From Sphingobium scionense (GTDB lineage: Bacteria; Pseudomonadota; Alphaproteobacteria; Sphingomonadales; Sphingomonadaceae): 64,000 nt of DNA. The DNA lies in assembly GCF_014197035.1 (NCBI RefSeq), contig NZ_JACIEU010000019.1, positions 33,785-97,784 of the forward strand, given 5' to 3'. Positions 8,065 through 17,265 of the stretch are shown one piece after another (position 1 is the first letter of the stretch; every line of letters begins with the position of its first letter). The notes below the pieces were generated by a model. That model did not search any database, was not told the DNA's origin, and saw nothing but the letters and a program-made list of their open reading frames with translations. Both the position numbers and the translations under genes were made by a program.

Positions 8065-9729
8065 TCAGCGTCCCTGGTTGCGCCAGCGGGTGATGGTGCG
8101 GGTGAGGATATCGTCTTCGCCGCCGGCCTGGCGCCAGAGCTGGGTGAAGCTGGGATCGCCCGACGCGGGACGCCGCTGTTCTTCCAGATTGTCGAGCGCG
8201 ACGCGGATCGGCACGGCGACGCCTTCGCCGCAGATGATCGCCTCCCGGTTACGCAGGGCGGGAATCGAATCGAGGAAGCCGCGCGCACCTTCGGGCATGG
8301 CGGCCTTCACGAAGGCCTGGTCGCGATCATTGTTGAGGCGCATCGAGATGATCGTGCCGCATTGCGACAGTACGCCTTCGGCCAGGTCCGACGGGCGCTG
8401 GGTGATGAGGCCCAGCGAGACGCCATATTTACGGCCTTCCTTGGCGATCCGCTCCAGGATGCGGCGGACTGCCTGACCACTGCCGCTGGTGCTTGCAGGG
8501 ATGTAGCGATGGGCTTCCTCGCAGACCAGCAGGATCGGGCGCTGCGGTTCGTCGCGCGCCCATAGCGCATAGTCGAACACCAGTCGCGACAGCACGGAGA
8601 CGACCACCGAGGTGATATCGGAGGGCATGGAGGACACGTCGATGATCGAGATCGGCTTGCCGCCCGAGGGCAGGCGGAAGATCTTGGCCAGGAAGGCCTG
8701 CATCGAATCGGCCACCAGCATGCCGGAGAACATGAAGGAGTAGCGTGGGTCGCCCTTGATCTCGTCGACCTTGGACTTGAGCCGGATATAGGGGAGCGAA
8801 CCGGTTCCCTTTTCCAGCTTGCCCATCTCATTCTGCAGGATCGCGGTCAGGTCAGACAGGAGATAGGGGACCGGTGAATCCACCGTCAGGCGGCCGATGC
8901 TTTCGGCGAGGCGGTTCTTCATCCGCGCGGCGAGCAGGCATTTGGCGAGAATGTCACAATCCTGCGTTCGTTCGGCGCCTTCCGAAGTGACGAACACCTC
9001 GCAATGCTCCTCGAAGTTCATCAGCCAATAGGGCAGGGCAAGGTTGTTCACGTCGAACACGGCGCCATTCTGCTGAAAGGCCGCGCCATATTCGCCATGG
9101 GGATCGATCATGACGATATGCCCCTGCGGCGACAGGTCGCAGATGCGGTGCAGGATCAGGGCCGCGCTGGTCGACTTGCCGGTGCCGGTCGAACCCAGCA
9201 GCGCGAAATGCTTGCCCAGCATCGCGTCGACATAGAGGGCGGCGCGTGTGTCCGTGGTGGGATAGACGGTGCCGATTTGCACATGCGGCCGATCATCGGC
9301 GGCATAGATCTGCTGCATGTCATAGCTGGACACCGGATAGATGTCGGTGCCGGGCGTGGGGTAACGGGTGACGCCGCGCCGGAAACCGTAGATCCGGCCG
9401 GTAAGCTTTTCCTCGTCGCCTTCGCCCAGAAAGTCGATGTCGGCAATGATTGCGCCGCCATTGCTGCGATCGAGCACGAGCGAGCGGATATTGGCGATGA
9501 GCCAGCGATCGCCAACGCGCATCTTGACCTGGCTGCCGACCTGGCCGGCCATGGCAAGGCAGGCGTCCTGGTCATGGGAAAAGGCGGCGAGGCTGTTCGG
9601 GTCGACCAGAACCTTGGAACTTGATCCGGCGATCTGGAACACCATACCCAGCGCCTGATGCAAGCCGGGGGACGATGAGGCAGAGGCCGTGTCGTGCGAA
9701 AATTGCTGTGCGCCCGGCATCTGGGTCAT
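8065..9729 (-). CDS. HerA-like ATP-binding DNA translocase (DUF87)
   Basis: This 554-residue protein has an N-terminal HAS-barrel region (about residues 30-160) followed by a RecA-like ATPase core. Walker A is GSTGTGKST (residues 179-187). An MIDPHGEY motif and a CEEAHRYIP Walker B region follow, then the ITQRPSDL sensor typical of HerA/FtsK-like hexameric pumps. Archaeal HerA works with the nuclease NurA in DNA-end resection, but no nuclease gene lies next to this one. Such orphan bacterial HerA proteins are common and their role is not settled. The gene is convergent with the MATE gene and divergent from the acyltransferase. Confidence 0.85.
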   Translation of the reverse strand: MTQMPGAQQFSHDTASASSSPGLHQALGMVFQIAGSSSKVLVDPNSLAAFSHDQDACLAMAGQVGSQVKMRVGDRWLIANIRSLVLDRSNGGAIIADIDFLGEGDEEKLTGRIYGFRRGVTRYPTPGTDIYPVSSYDMQQIYAADDRPHVQIGTVYPTTDTRAALYVDAMLGKHFALLGSTGTGKSTSAALILHRICDLSPQGHIVMIDPHGEYGAAFQQNGAVFDVNNLALPYWLMNFEEHCEVFVTSEGAERTQDCDILAKCLLAARMKNRLAESIGRLTVDSPVPYLLSDLTAILQNEMGKLEKGTGSLPYIRLKSKVDEIKGDPRYSFMFSGMLVADSMQAFLAKIFRLPSGGKPISIIDVSSMPSDITSVVVSVLSRLVFDYALWARDEPQRPILLVCEEAHRYIPASTSGSGQAVRRILERIAKEGRKYGVSLGLITQRPSDLAEGVLSQCGTIISMRLNNDRDQAFVKAAMPEGARGFLDSIPALRNREAIICGEGVAVPIRVALDNLEEQRRPASGDPSFTQLWRQAGGEDDILTRTITRWRNQGR

Positions 9730-9913
9730 GAGCCTTTATGTTCCCCCCTGCCGGAAGCTCCGACAATCGAACAGCTTAGTATCCGTGGGAGGTAAATATT
9801 GGATTACCCAGCCGAGCGTCGCATGGCCCCGCTCGGGGCTCGTTCCATCGCGCAAGGCAGGGAACAGTGGGGCGTTTGAGGCATTAGAGACTTGCCACAA
9901 ACAGGATTTTTGC

Positions 9914-10996
9914 TTGCCCGATATCGTCTTGGCCGATGCAACGCGCCGATCGGATGCGATTGCGATTGCGCGTGTGATCTGCATTCTGGGTGTCGTCTAT
10001 GTCCATGCCTGGACCGGGCGTAACGGCCAGGATCTGGAGATGCTGCGTGGGTCCACGCAGGAGGGACTGCGCTGGGTGTTGATGGAGATTTTCGGCCGCA
10101 GCGCGGTGCCGCTGCTGGGCCTGATTTCCGGCTGGCTTGTCGGCGGGTCGGCGCGCACCCGCAATTGGTTCGATCATGTCGGGCGGAAGGCGCGGACGAT
10201 ATTGCTGCCGATGCTGCTGTGGAACGCCGTCGCCATCCTGCTGGTGTCGGGTGCTGCCTGGCTGCTGGGCCTGTCGGCGCCGCTCCCGCAATCGGGTGGC
10301 TGGATCGCCGAGGAATTGTTCATCATCAACCGCAATCCGGACATCAATGTCCAGATGCCGTTCCTGCGTGATCTGTTCCTGTGCATGGTCGCGGCGCCGC
10401 TGCTGGTACGGCTGCCCAACTGGATGTTGATGGCGGTCGCGCTGGTGGCGCTGTCGTGCCAGGTTGCGGGGCTTGGGCCGCCGGTGCTGATGCGGCCATC
10501 GATCCTGTTCTTCTTTACCATCGGCATATTGGCGCGGCGCGAGGGCTGGGCGGATCGGGCGGCTGCGGTGCCACTGCTCGCGGCTTTATTGCCCTTTGGT
10601 CTGTTGATGAGTGCGCAACTCTATGTCTCGCTCAAGGCCGGGGCGGGGCTCGCGCCGTTGATGCTGGCGAGCCTAGACATGGCGGTGCGTATCGCGGCGT
10701 CGCTTTGCTTCTGGCGGCTGGCCTGGGCGCTGGCGGAAAGTCCTGCGCGCGGCCTGCTGATGCGGGTCGAGCCCTACGCCTTCTTCCTCTTCTGTGCCCA
10801 TCTGATCCTGATCTGGCTGGGCGGTCCCGTGCTGGGCGCCCTGTTCGGGCCGCTGGGATCGCCGCTCTATCCGCTCTATCTGATCGCCCAGCCCCTCCTG
10901 GTGCTGGCGGTGGTGATCCTGATCGGAAATCTGATGCAGCGCCTGTCGCCTACTCTCGCCGGGCTGCTAAGCGGCGGCCGGCTGGCCGCCACCTGA
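9914..10996 (+). CDS. Acyltransferase family 3 membrane protein
   Basis: This 360-residue polytopic protein opens with a hydrophobic helix of the form AIARVICILGVVYVHAW. That is the start of the acyltransferase-3/OpgC fold, and its His is a likely catalytic or structural residue. About ten membrane segments follow. These enzymes O-acylate sugars or lipids at the envelope. No ATG sits at the right place. I chose TTG 9914 because AGGA lies seven bases before it and the predicted protein then starts just before the conserved helix. The open frame extends upstream to 9689 but that part looks non-coding. Substrate unknown. Confidence 0.75.
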   Translation: MPDIVLADATRRSDAIAIARVICILGVVYVHAWTGRNGQDLEMLRGSTQEGLRWVLMEIFGRSAVPLLGLISGWLVGGSARTRNWFDHVGRKARTILLPMLLWNAVAILLVSGAAWLLGLSAPLPQSGGWIAEELFIINRNPDINVQMPFLRDLFLCMVAAPLLVRLPNWMLMAVALVALSCQVAGLGPPVLMRPSILFFFTIGILARREGWADRAAAVPLLAALLPFGLLMSAQLYVSLKAGAGLAPLMLASLDMAVRIAASLCFWRLAWALAESPARGLLMRVEPYAFFLFCAHLILIWLGGPVLGALFGPLGSPLYPLYLIAQPLLVLAVVILIGNLMQRLSPTLAGLLSGGRLAAT

Positions 10997-11000
10997 CGCA

Positions 11001-12005
11001 TCAGGCCAGTTCGCGGGCGCTGATCGCCTGCGCCGCCGCCATGGCGATTTCATAGCTGCGCTTGCGCGCCGCCGGATCGAAGATCTGGGCGGCGATGATG
11101 ACCTCGTCCACGCCGGTACGTTTGATGAAGGCCGCCAGATCGCGCTCGACATCCGCCTGGATGCCGATGCTGGAGGCGTTGAGGACATCGGACAGCATTG
11201 CCCGCGCCTGCATCGGCAGGCTCTCATAATAGCCCGCTACCGGCGGTTGCAGCTTGCCGGGCTGGCCGGTGCGCAGGCGCACGAAGGCCTGTTGCATCGA
11301 ACTGGCGACCAGTTCGGCCTCAGCTGCGTTGTCGGCGGCGAAGATATTATAGCCCGCCATGGCATAGGGGCGGTCAAGTTGGGCCGAAGGACGGAAGTCG
11401 CGGCGATAGATGGCCAGTGCCTCGTCCAGCGCGGCCGGCGCGAAATGAGAGGCAAAGGCGTAGGGCAGGCCGAGTGCGGCTGCCAGTTGCGCGCCGTAGA
11501 GGCTGGAGCCGAGAATCCAGAGTGGGACATTGGCGCCTTCGCCGGGTGTGGCCTGAATGCCCAGCCGATCGTCGCCGGCGAAATAGGCCTGGAGTTCGAG
11601 CACGTCGCGGGGGAACTGGTCGGCTCCGCCGCTGAGGTTGCGACGGATGGCCTGCGATACTTTCTGGTCCGAGCCGGGCGCGCGGCCAAGGCCCAGGTCG
11701 ATGCGGCCGGGGAACAGCGCGTCGAGCGTGCCGAACTGCTCCGCAATCAGCAGCGGGGCGTGATTGGGCAGCATGATGCCGCCGGCGCCGATGCGGATGG
11801 ATGAGGTCGCCTGGCCGATATGGGCAAGCACCACGGCCGTGGCCGCCGATGCGATGCCGGCCATGCCATGATGTTCGGCCACCCAGAGGCGGTGATAGCC
11901 CAGTGCTTCGACATGGGCAGCCAGGTCGGCGGCATCGGCAAGGGCAGCGGATATGTCACTGCCTTCACGGACAGGGACGAGGTCTAGGACGGAAAAGCGG
12001 GTCAT
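11001..12005 (-). CDS. Luciferase-like (LLM class) flavin-dependent oxidoreductase
   Basis: This 334-residue protein matches the bacterial-luciferase-like fold of the MsnO8/YhbW type. Landmarks are MTRFSVLDLVPV at the start, RLWVAEHHGM, an SSIRIGAGGIMLPNH segment, and LFPGRIDLGLGRAPG. It should use reduced FMN and oxygen; the substrate is unknown. I chose ATG 12005; an in-frame ATG three codons earlier (12014) is possible. The gene ends five bases from the convergent acyltransferase gene. It is the last gene of a minus-strand run beginning at panB, but the 45-base gap after the Hpt gene leaves co-transcription open. Confidence 0.88.
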   Translation of the reverse strand: MTRFSVLDLVPVREGSDISAALADAADLAAHVEALGYHRLWVAEHHGMAGIASAATAVVLAHIGQATSSIRIGAGGIMLPNHAPLLIAEQFGTLDALFPGRIDLGLGRAPGSDQKVSQAIRRNLSGGADQFPRDVLELQAYFAGDDRLGIQATPGEGANVPLWILGSSLYGAQLAAALGLPYAFASHFAPAALDEALAIYRRDFRPSAQLDRPYAMAGYNIFAADNAAEAELVASSMQQAFVRLRTGQPGKLQPPVAGYYESLPMQARAMLSDVLNASSIGIQADVERDLAAFIKRTGVDEVIIAAQIFDPAARKRSYEIAMAAAQAISARELA

Positions 12006-12050
12006 GGCTGCCATATGGGGCCATGGTCGGTTTTATTTCAATACTGAATT

Positions 12051-12482
12051 TCAGCCGGCGCGACCAAAGCCCTGCGGTTCGACGCGACGGCCGAAGGTGG
12101 GACGGCGGGCGACCAAGGGATTGGCATCCCGGTCGAGCAGCGCCATGGTCTCGGTAAAGCAGGGGCGCAGGGCCACTACGGTCTCGATCAGTTCGTCCGG
12201 GCTCTCGCGAAATTCGACGCAGCGGCGTGCGACCATCTCGATCTCTTCGGCCATGGCGCTGAGCCGATGGGCACCGAACTGGGCCGATTCGCCCTTCAGC
12301 GTATGGGCCGGGCGGACGAGGGAGACGGCATCGCGGTCGCGAAAGGCCTGCTCGATGGTGCCGATCGCCTTTTCACCATCTTCGCGAAAATAGCCCAGAA
12401 TGCGCATGAAGGCCGTACCCAACTCCGTGCGGGTTCGAGCAAAATCGTTCCAGTCCACCAGTTCGGTAGCGTGTTCGGGCAC
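12051..12482 (-). CDS. Stand-alone histidine phosphotransfer (Hpt) domain protein
   Basis: This 143-residue protein has the Hpt phospho-acceptor motif AHTLKGES with His60 as the expected phosphorylation site, inside a helical region (about residues 20-115). Hpt proteins pass phosphate between hybrid histidine kinases and response regulators in the cytoplasm. The C-terminal 30 residues are basic and disordered-looking. The start is GTG at 12480-12482, supported by an AAGGAG site eight bases upstream. No kinase or regulator gene is adjacent, so its partners lie elsewhere. Confidence 0.82.
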   Translation of the reverse strand: MPEHATELVDWNDFARTRTELGTAFMRILGYFREDGEKAIGTIEQAFRDRDAVSLVRPAHTLKGESAQFGAHRLSAMAEEIEMVARRCVEFRESPDELIETVVALRPCFTETMALLDRDANPLVARRPTFGRRVEPQGFGRAG

Positions 12483-12537
12483 CTGCGCACTCCTTTCCTG
12501 ACGCTCGCGAGATTAGCGGGCGGGCGTAAACAGCCGG

Positions 12538-12774
12538 TTAAGCCGGCGCCTTGCTGAGCGCGAAACGCTGCGGGGAAAGGGCGGAAAATTGCCATCCATG
12601 CTGCTGCGCCAATGCCGCCAGTTCGCCAGACGCGATAGCATCGTCAGCATCGATCGTCACATGATCGGTATCGCGCATCGCCCGCGCGGCACGCAGGACG
12701 GGCCAGGGACATTTCATGCCCCTGGCGTCGACGTGAAAGGGGGCGGCATCGATGCCGCCCGCCTCATTTGGCAT
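12538..12774 (-). CDS. tusA: TusA-family sulfur carrier / sulfurtransferase
   Basis: This 78-residue protein has the TusA signature GMKCPWPVLR with the active Cys22 in a CPxP motif. TusA proteins carry persulfide sulfur for tRNA thiolation, molybdenum cofactor synthesis or other sulfur relays. Its ATG lies inside the end of der (11-base overlap), so it is probably translated by coupling. It could equally belong to the broader YedF/SirA group; no other sulfur-relay gene is adjacent. Confidence 0.85.
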   Translation of the reverse strand: MPNEAGGIDAAPFHVDARGMKCPWPVLRAARAMRDTDHVTIDADDAIASGELAALAQQHGWQFSALSPQRFALSKAPA

Positions 12775-14128
12775 AAGGGTTCTTGGCGCTGCGCAGGGTC
12801 AGGCGGACCGGCACGGCGCCAAAGCCCAGTTCCTTGCGGATGCCGTTCACCAGATAGCGGCGATAGCTCTCCGGCAGTTCGTCGAGCCGCGTGCCGAACA
12901 GCACGAACGTCGGCGGCCGCGTCTTGTTCTGGGTGATGTAGCGCAGCTTGATCCGCTTGCCGCCCGGGGCTGGCGGCGGATTGGCCTCCAGCGCGACCTC
13001 GAACCAGCGGTTGAGCACGCCGGTCGAAATACGCTGCGACCAAGCGGTGCGGGTTTCGAAGGCGACCTTGATGAGGTCGTCCAAACCCTTTCCGGTGGCG
13101 GCCGACACGGTCATGATCGGCACGCCGCGCACCTGCGCCAGCCCGTCGAACAGCGCCTGCTTGATGCCCTGATAGAGCGCCGAGCCATGCTCGACCGTGT
13201 CCCATTTGTTGAGCGCGACGACGAGCGCGCGGCCTTCTTCCAGCACCTTGTCGGCGATGCGCAGATCCTGCGCTTCAAGCCCACGGGTGGCATCGAGCAG
13301 CAGTACCACGACCTCGGCGAAGTTCACGGCGTTCAGGCCATCGGACACGGCCAGCTTTTCCAGCTTGTCCTGCACCTTGGCGCGCTTGCGCATGCCGGCG
13401 GTGTCGATCAGCCGGACCGGGCGTTCCTCGCCCTCATCATTGGTCCACATCCAGTCGACGGCGATGCTGTCACGGGTGATGCCCGCTTCCGGACCAGTGA
13501 GCAGGCGGTTCTCGCCAAGCAGCCGGTTGATGAGGGTCGATTTGCCAGCATTGGGACGGCCGACGATGGCGAGCTTGAGCGGGGCGCTCTCCTCGTCCTC
13601 GTAAAATTCCTTCTCATGCTCCTCGCCATCCTCGCGTTCGAGATGGGGAAGCAGAGCCTGGAACAGGTCGGCCAGGCCCTGGCCATGTTCGGCGGAGAAG
13701 GGAATGGGTTCACCCAGGCCCAGCACGAAGGCTTCCATGACGCCGGCTTCGGTCGATTTGCCCTCGGCCTTGTTGGCGACCAGGATCACCGGGGCGTCGC
13801 CCTCGCGCAGCCAGCGGGCGATTTCCTCGTCCAGCGGCGTGATGCCGGCGCGTGCATCGACCATGAACAGGGCGACGTCGCAATTTTCGACGGCGGCCTG
13901 GGTCTGCATCCGCATGCGGCCGGGCAGGCTGTGGGGATCTTCGTCCTCATAGCCTGCCGTGTCGATGATGGTGAATTCGAGGCCCAGAAGATGAGCCTCG
14001 CCCTCACGCCGGTCACGGGTAACGCCGGGCTGGTCATCGACCAGAGCCAGCTTTTTCCCGACTAGGCGGTTGAACAGGGTGGACTTGCCCACATTGGGCC
14101 GCCCGACAATAGCAACTGTGGGCAGCAT
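12764..14128 (-). CDS. der: Ribosome-biogenesis GTPase Der (EngA)
   Basis: This 454-residue protein has the tandem GTPase layout unique to Der. The first G domain starts GRPNVGKST (residues 8-16) and the second has GRPNAGKST (about residues 190-198). Each is followed by DTAG and NKxD-type motifs (NKAE and NKWD). A C-terminal KH-like domain has ISTGVLNRWF and KIRYIT-like segments. Der is needed for 50S subunit assembly. The gene follows bamB by 32 bases and overlaps tusA. An acidic insert (EREDGEEHEKEFYEDEES) links the two G domains. Confidence 0.97.
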   Translation of the reverse strand: MLPTVAIVGRPNVGKSTLFNRLVGKKLALVDDQPGVTRDRREGEAHLLGLEFTIIDTAGYEDEDPHSLPGRMRMQTQAAVENCDVALFMVDARAGITPLDEEIARWLREGDAPVILVANKAEGKSTEAGVMEAFVLGLGEPIPFSAEHGQGLADLFQALLPHLEREDGEEHEKEFYEDEESAPLKLAIVGRPNAGKSTLINRLLGENRLLTGPEAGITRDSIAVDWMWTNDEGEERPVRLIDTAGMRKRAKVQDKLEKLAVSDGLNAVNFAEVVVLLLDATRGLEAQDLRIADKVLEEGRALVVALNKWDTVEHGSALYQGIKQALFDGLAQVRGVPIMTVSAATGKGLDDLIKVAFETRTAWSQRISTGVLNRWFEVALEANPPPAPGGKRIKLRYITQNKTRPPTFVLFGTRLDELPESYRRYLVNGIRKELGFGAVPVRLTLRSAKNPYAK

Positions 14129-14160
14129 GATGAAGGCCCGTTTCCTTTCTATCGCTGCCC

Positions 14161-15510
14161 TTAACGCAGCGCCGTCAGCTTGCCGTCATCGGCAAGGATG
14201 TAGAGCATGTTGTTAGCGACGACGGGCGACAGAGACATGGATTTCTTCATGTTCACGTCCTGCTGGACGGTGCCAGTCGCCGGGTCGACATAGTTCATGT
14301 CGCCATGCGTGGATACCAGAATCAGGCGACCGCCCGCAAGCACCGGGCCGGTCCAGCGAATCGCCTTGTCCTTCTTCTTTTCTTTCTGCCAGCGGCGCAG
14401 CTGGCTGATCCAGCGAATCTTACCCGTGGCGCGGGCCACGCAGAGCAATTTGGCGTCGCTGGTGACGGCAAACACCCATTCACCCGCGATCCACGGGGTG
14501 GAGATGCCGGCAATGTTGATTTCCCACAGGCGCTGGCCGCTGGTAAGTTCATAGGAGGCCATGCGGCCACCCTGGCCGATCGCGAAGACGCGGCCACGAT
14601 CGATTACCGGATTGGCGTCGATATCGGTCAGCGAAGCGACGGCGGTGGAGATGCTGGTGCGCGAAAGCGCATCGCCCCACAGGGTGCGGCCATTTTCATA
14701 GCGATAGGCGTTGATTTCGCCCGAGCTGTAGCCCGCGATCACGGTGCCTTGCGCAGCGGCAGGCGCCGCCACGCCGAAGATGCCTGTGACCTGCAACGTA
14801 CCGCTGTCGGTCCACTGGGTCGCGCCGTCGCTCTGGTTTAGGGCGAAGATCTGATTGTCCTGGCCCATCACATAGACATGGCCATTTTCCAGCGTCGGGG
14901 CGCCGCGCAGCGGGCCGCCGGGATGAACCTTCCACCCGATCGAACCGTCGGCGACGTTCATCGATACGACGTCGCCCACGCCGGTGCTGGCGAACAGCTT
15001 GTCGCCCAGGACGCTGACGCCGCCGCCGAAGAGGGCACGGCCATTGCCTTCGGCCGGAAGGCTGGTCTGCCACAATTTCTGGCCGGTGTTGGCGTCGAGC
15101 GCGATGACATGGGCGCCCGCGTCGATCACGAACAGCTTGCCACCGGCGATGACCGGCGAGGAGGCAAGACGCGCCTGCGGCGTGCTGCCCTCGATCGAAC
15201 CGGTCCAAACCTGTTGCGGCGATGCGCCCAGCGCCAGATGGCCCATCGCCTTGGACGGATCGCCGCCCGGCTGCGACCATTGGTCATTGGCATAGGATTC
15301 GGGCAGGGTAACGGGCACGTCGGCCAGGGTCGGATCGACCTCGATCCCCTGCTCGTTCGACAGGATCGAGGTGCGGTTGCCGACCACCGGGGTCTTGGGG
15401 CCGCCCTTCTTGCCGCCGACCACGCCGCAGCCCGCAAGCATCGCTACCAGGGCGACGGTGGTCAGGGTACGGCCCATCCGGCCGAATTTGGTGATGCTGT
15501 GCTTAGCCAT
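14161..15510 (-). CDS. bamB: BamB-like outer-membrane assembly lipoprotein (PQQ-type beta-propeller)
   Basis: This 449-residue protein has a lipoprotein signal with lipobox LAGC (Cys28). An eight-bladed propeller follows, with repeated GKLFVIDAGAHVIALDANTG-type blades each ending in ALDxxTGxxLW. BamB helps the BAM complex insert beta-barrel proteins at the outer membrane. Its position, eight bases after a YfgM-like gene and just before der, matches the yfgM-bamB-der order of E. coli and supports the name over a generic PQQ-repeat protein. Confidence 0.88.
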   Translation of the reverse strand: MAKHSITKFGRMGRTLTTVALVAMLAGCGVVGGKKGGPKTPVVGNRTSILSNEQGIEVDPTLADVPVTLPESYANDQWSQPGGDPSKAMGHLALGASPQQVWTGSIEGSTPQARLASSPVIAGGKLFVIDAGAHVIALDANTGQKLWQTSLPAEGNGRALFGGGVSVLGDKLFASTGVGDVVSMNVADGSIGWKVHPGGPLRGAPTLENGHVYVMGQDNQIFALNQSDGATQWTDSGTLQVTGIFGVAAPAAAQGTVIAGYSSGEINAYRYENGRTLWGDALSRTSISTAVASLTDIDANPVIDRGRVFAIGQGGRMASYELTSGQRLWEINIAGISTPWIAGEWVFAVTSDAKLLCVARATGKIRWISQLRRWQKEKKKDKAIRWTGPVLAGGRLILVSTHGDMNYVDPATGTVQQDVNMKKSMSLSPVVANNMLYILADDGKLTALR

Positions 15511-15518
15511 GCGCTTGC

Positions 15519-16217
15519 TTATCCCTGTACCGGTTCGGCGGGCGTTTCGACCGCATCAATGCCCAATAGACCCGCCATCTGTCGCGCACGTGAACGGATC
15601 GACTGGGGCACATTCTCGTCCTTGGCCATGGCCGCGAACATCGGGCCGGCGAGTTCGGGCTTGCGCATCTTCATATAGGCGATGGCAACCAGTTCGCCGG
15701 CGCTGCCGAACCAGGGCGCGCCCTCGACCGCAAGCGGCTTGAGGCGATCGACCACCTGCTGCGGCTTGAGCGCGTCGAATTCGATCGTGGTCTGACGGAT
15801 CAGGGCCAGGTCGCGATAGGGCTGGTCGAGCGAACTGTCCGCCGCCATCGCTTTATAGGCTTCGATCGCGGCCTTGTTGTCGCCCTTGCGCGCCGCAAGG
15901 CCGGCCTTCACCAGCAGGGCGGAGGCGCGGTAGCCGGGCTGGCCGGCCTTGGCCAGCGCATCGATTTCCTTGGCGTCGGGCGTACCACCACCCGCGGCGG
16001 TGGTCAGCACCTTATCCATCTGCTCGGACACGGCTTGCGACTGGGTCTTGCTGTAATGCTGCCAGTAGAGCCAGCCACCGAAGGCGGCGAGGCCGACGAT
16101 CAGCAGGACGGCCAGGGCACGGCCATAACGCTGCCAGAAGGTCAGGAGCTGGTCCTGGCGGACGGCGTCATCGACCTCGCGCATGAAGGCTTCGCTGTTT
16201 TGCGGCGTCAGGGCCAC
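15519..16217 (-). CDS. YfgM-like membrane-anchored tetratricopeptide protein
   Basis: This 232-residue protein has one N-terminal membrane helix (about residues 29-50, ALAVLLIVGLAAFGGWLYW) after a short cytoplasmic part (MALTPQNSEAFMREVDDAVR). The periplasmic part has helical hairpins of the TPR-like DUF2133/YfgM type. E. coli YfgM is tied to the Sec translocon and periplasmic chaperones. Lying directly before bamB and der supports this. Charged residues before the helix fit an N-in orientation. Confidence 0.82.
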   Translation of the reverse strand: MALTPQNSEAFMREVDDAVRQDQLLTFWQRYGRALAVLLIVGLAAFGGWLYWQHYSKTQSQAVSEQMDKVLTTAAGGGTPDAKEIDALAKAGQPGYRASALLVKAGLAARKGDNKAAIEAYKAMAADSSLDQPYRDLALIRQTTIEFDALKPQQVVDRLKPLAVEGAPWFGSAGELVAIAYMKMRKPELAGPMFAAMAKDENVPQSIRSRARQMAGLLGIDAVETPAEPVQG

Positions 16218-16291
16218 GGGAATCTCCGAAAAATGGTCATTAGGGGCAGCCGGAAGGCGGGATCATTAGCGGCGTGGCAGAGACACGCAAA

Positions 16292-17164
16292 TCACTTTTT
16301 CGGGCGATAGACCTGATCATCGCCCGGAAAGCTGCGATTGCGCACCTCTGCGGCATAGCTTTCCGCCGCCTGGCTGATCGTTTCCGCGAGGTTGGCATAG
16401 CGTTTCACAAAGCGGGCGGTGCGTTCGAACATGCCCAGCATGTCCTCCGCCACCAGCACCTGACCGTCGCAACGGGCCGAGGCGCCGATGCCGATCACGG
16501 GTATGTCGACGCTGGTCGTGATGATGTCGGCCAGTTCCTCCATCACCCCTTCGACCACCATGCCGAAGGCGCCGGCGGCCGCCACGGCCTTGGCATCGCC
16601 CAGGATCTTGGCATGTTCCTCCTGGCTCTTGCCACGTGCGCCATAGCCGCCCAGCGCGTTCACCGCCTGTGGCGTCAGGCCGATATGGGCCATCACCGGA
16701 ATGCCGCGCTGGGTCAGGAAGCGGATCGTCTCGGCCATCGCCTCGCCGCCTTCCAGCTTGACGCCGGCGCAGCCGGTTTCGGCCATGACGCGGCTGGCGC
16801 TGGCAAAGGCCTGCTGGGGCGAAGCCTCGTAGGAGCCGAAGGGCATGTCGACCAGCACGACGCTGTGATAGCTGCCGCGCACCACGGCGGCGCCATGGGC
16901 GATCATCATGTCGAGCGTGACCGGCAAGGTGGACGGCAGGCCATAGATGACCTGCGCCAGCGAATCGCCGACCAGCAGCATGTCGCAATGCGGGTCGAGC
17001 AACTGCGCCTGACGCGCGGTATAGGCAGTCAGCATCACCAGCGGCTCGTCGGTCTTGCCCTCAAACTTGCGGCGCTGGATCTGCGGCACGGTCAGCCGCT
17101 TCATCGGCGCGGGCGTGGGGTTGGCGCGGCTGGTCGCGGTGTCGAGCGTGAAGGTCGTGGACAT
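16292..17164 (-). CDS. panB: 3-methyl-2-oxobutanoate hydroxymethyltransferase
   Basis: This 290-residue enzyme makes ketopantoate from 3-methyl-2-oxobutanoate and 5,10-methylenetetrahydrofolate, the first committed step of pantothenate (coenzyme A) synthesis. Visible landmarks are VMLTAYTARQAQLLD, LLVGDSLAQVIYG (metal-binding Asp), KLEGGEAM, and HIGLTPQAVNALGG. Length is normal for the family (about 260-290). It is the first gene of the minus-strand panB-yfgM-bamB-der run, 74 bases ahead of the YfgM-like gene. The usual partner panC is not in the window. Confidence 0.97.
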   Translation of the reverse strand: MSTTFTLDTATSRANPTPAPMKRLTVPQIQRRKFEGKTDEPLVMLTAYTARQAQLLDPHCDMLLVGDSLAQVIYGLPSTLPVTLDMMIAHGAAVVRGSYHSVVLVDMPFGSYEASPQQAFASASRVMAETGCAGVKLEGGEAMAETIRFLTQRGIPVMAHIGLTPQAVNALGGYGARGKSQEEHAKILGDAKAVAAAGAFGMVVEGVMEELADIITTSVDIPVIGIGASARCDGQVLVAEDMLGMFERTARFVKRYANLAETISQAAESYAAEVRNRSFPGDDQVYRPKK

Positions 17165-17206
17165 GGCCGCGCTCTACCGCAGCCCGGCGCGGCGTGCAAA
17201 TGCCGG

Positions 17207-17242
17207 ACCGGCCGAAGCGGCATGATGTGCGCTCCGGCCGGT
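17207..17242 (-). terminator. Terminator-like hairpin after the TonB-dependent receptor gene
   Basis: ACCGGCCG (17207-17214) pairs with CGGCCGGT (17235-17242), eight bases each around a 20-base loop, 23 bases beyond the receptor stop codon. The T-run lies on the plus-strand side (GTTTT), so on the minus strand it is a weak intrinsic terminator at best. Confidence 0.4.
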
Positions 17243-17265
17243 TTTGCTCTCTGCTCCCGATGCGA

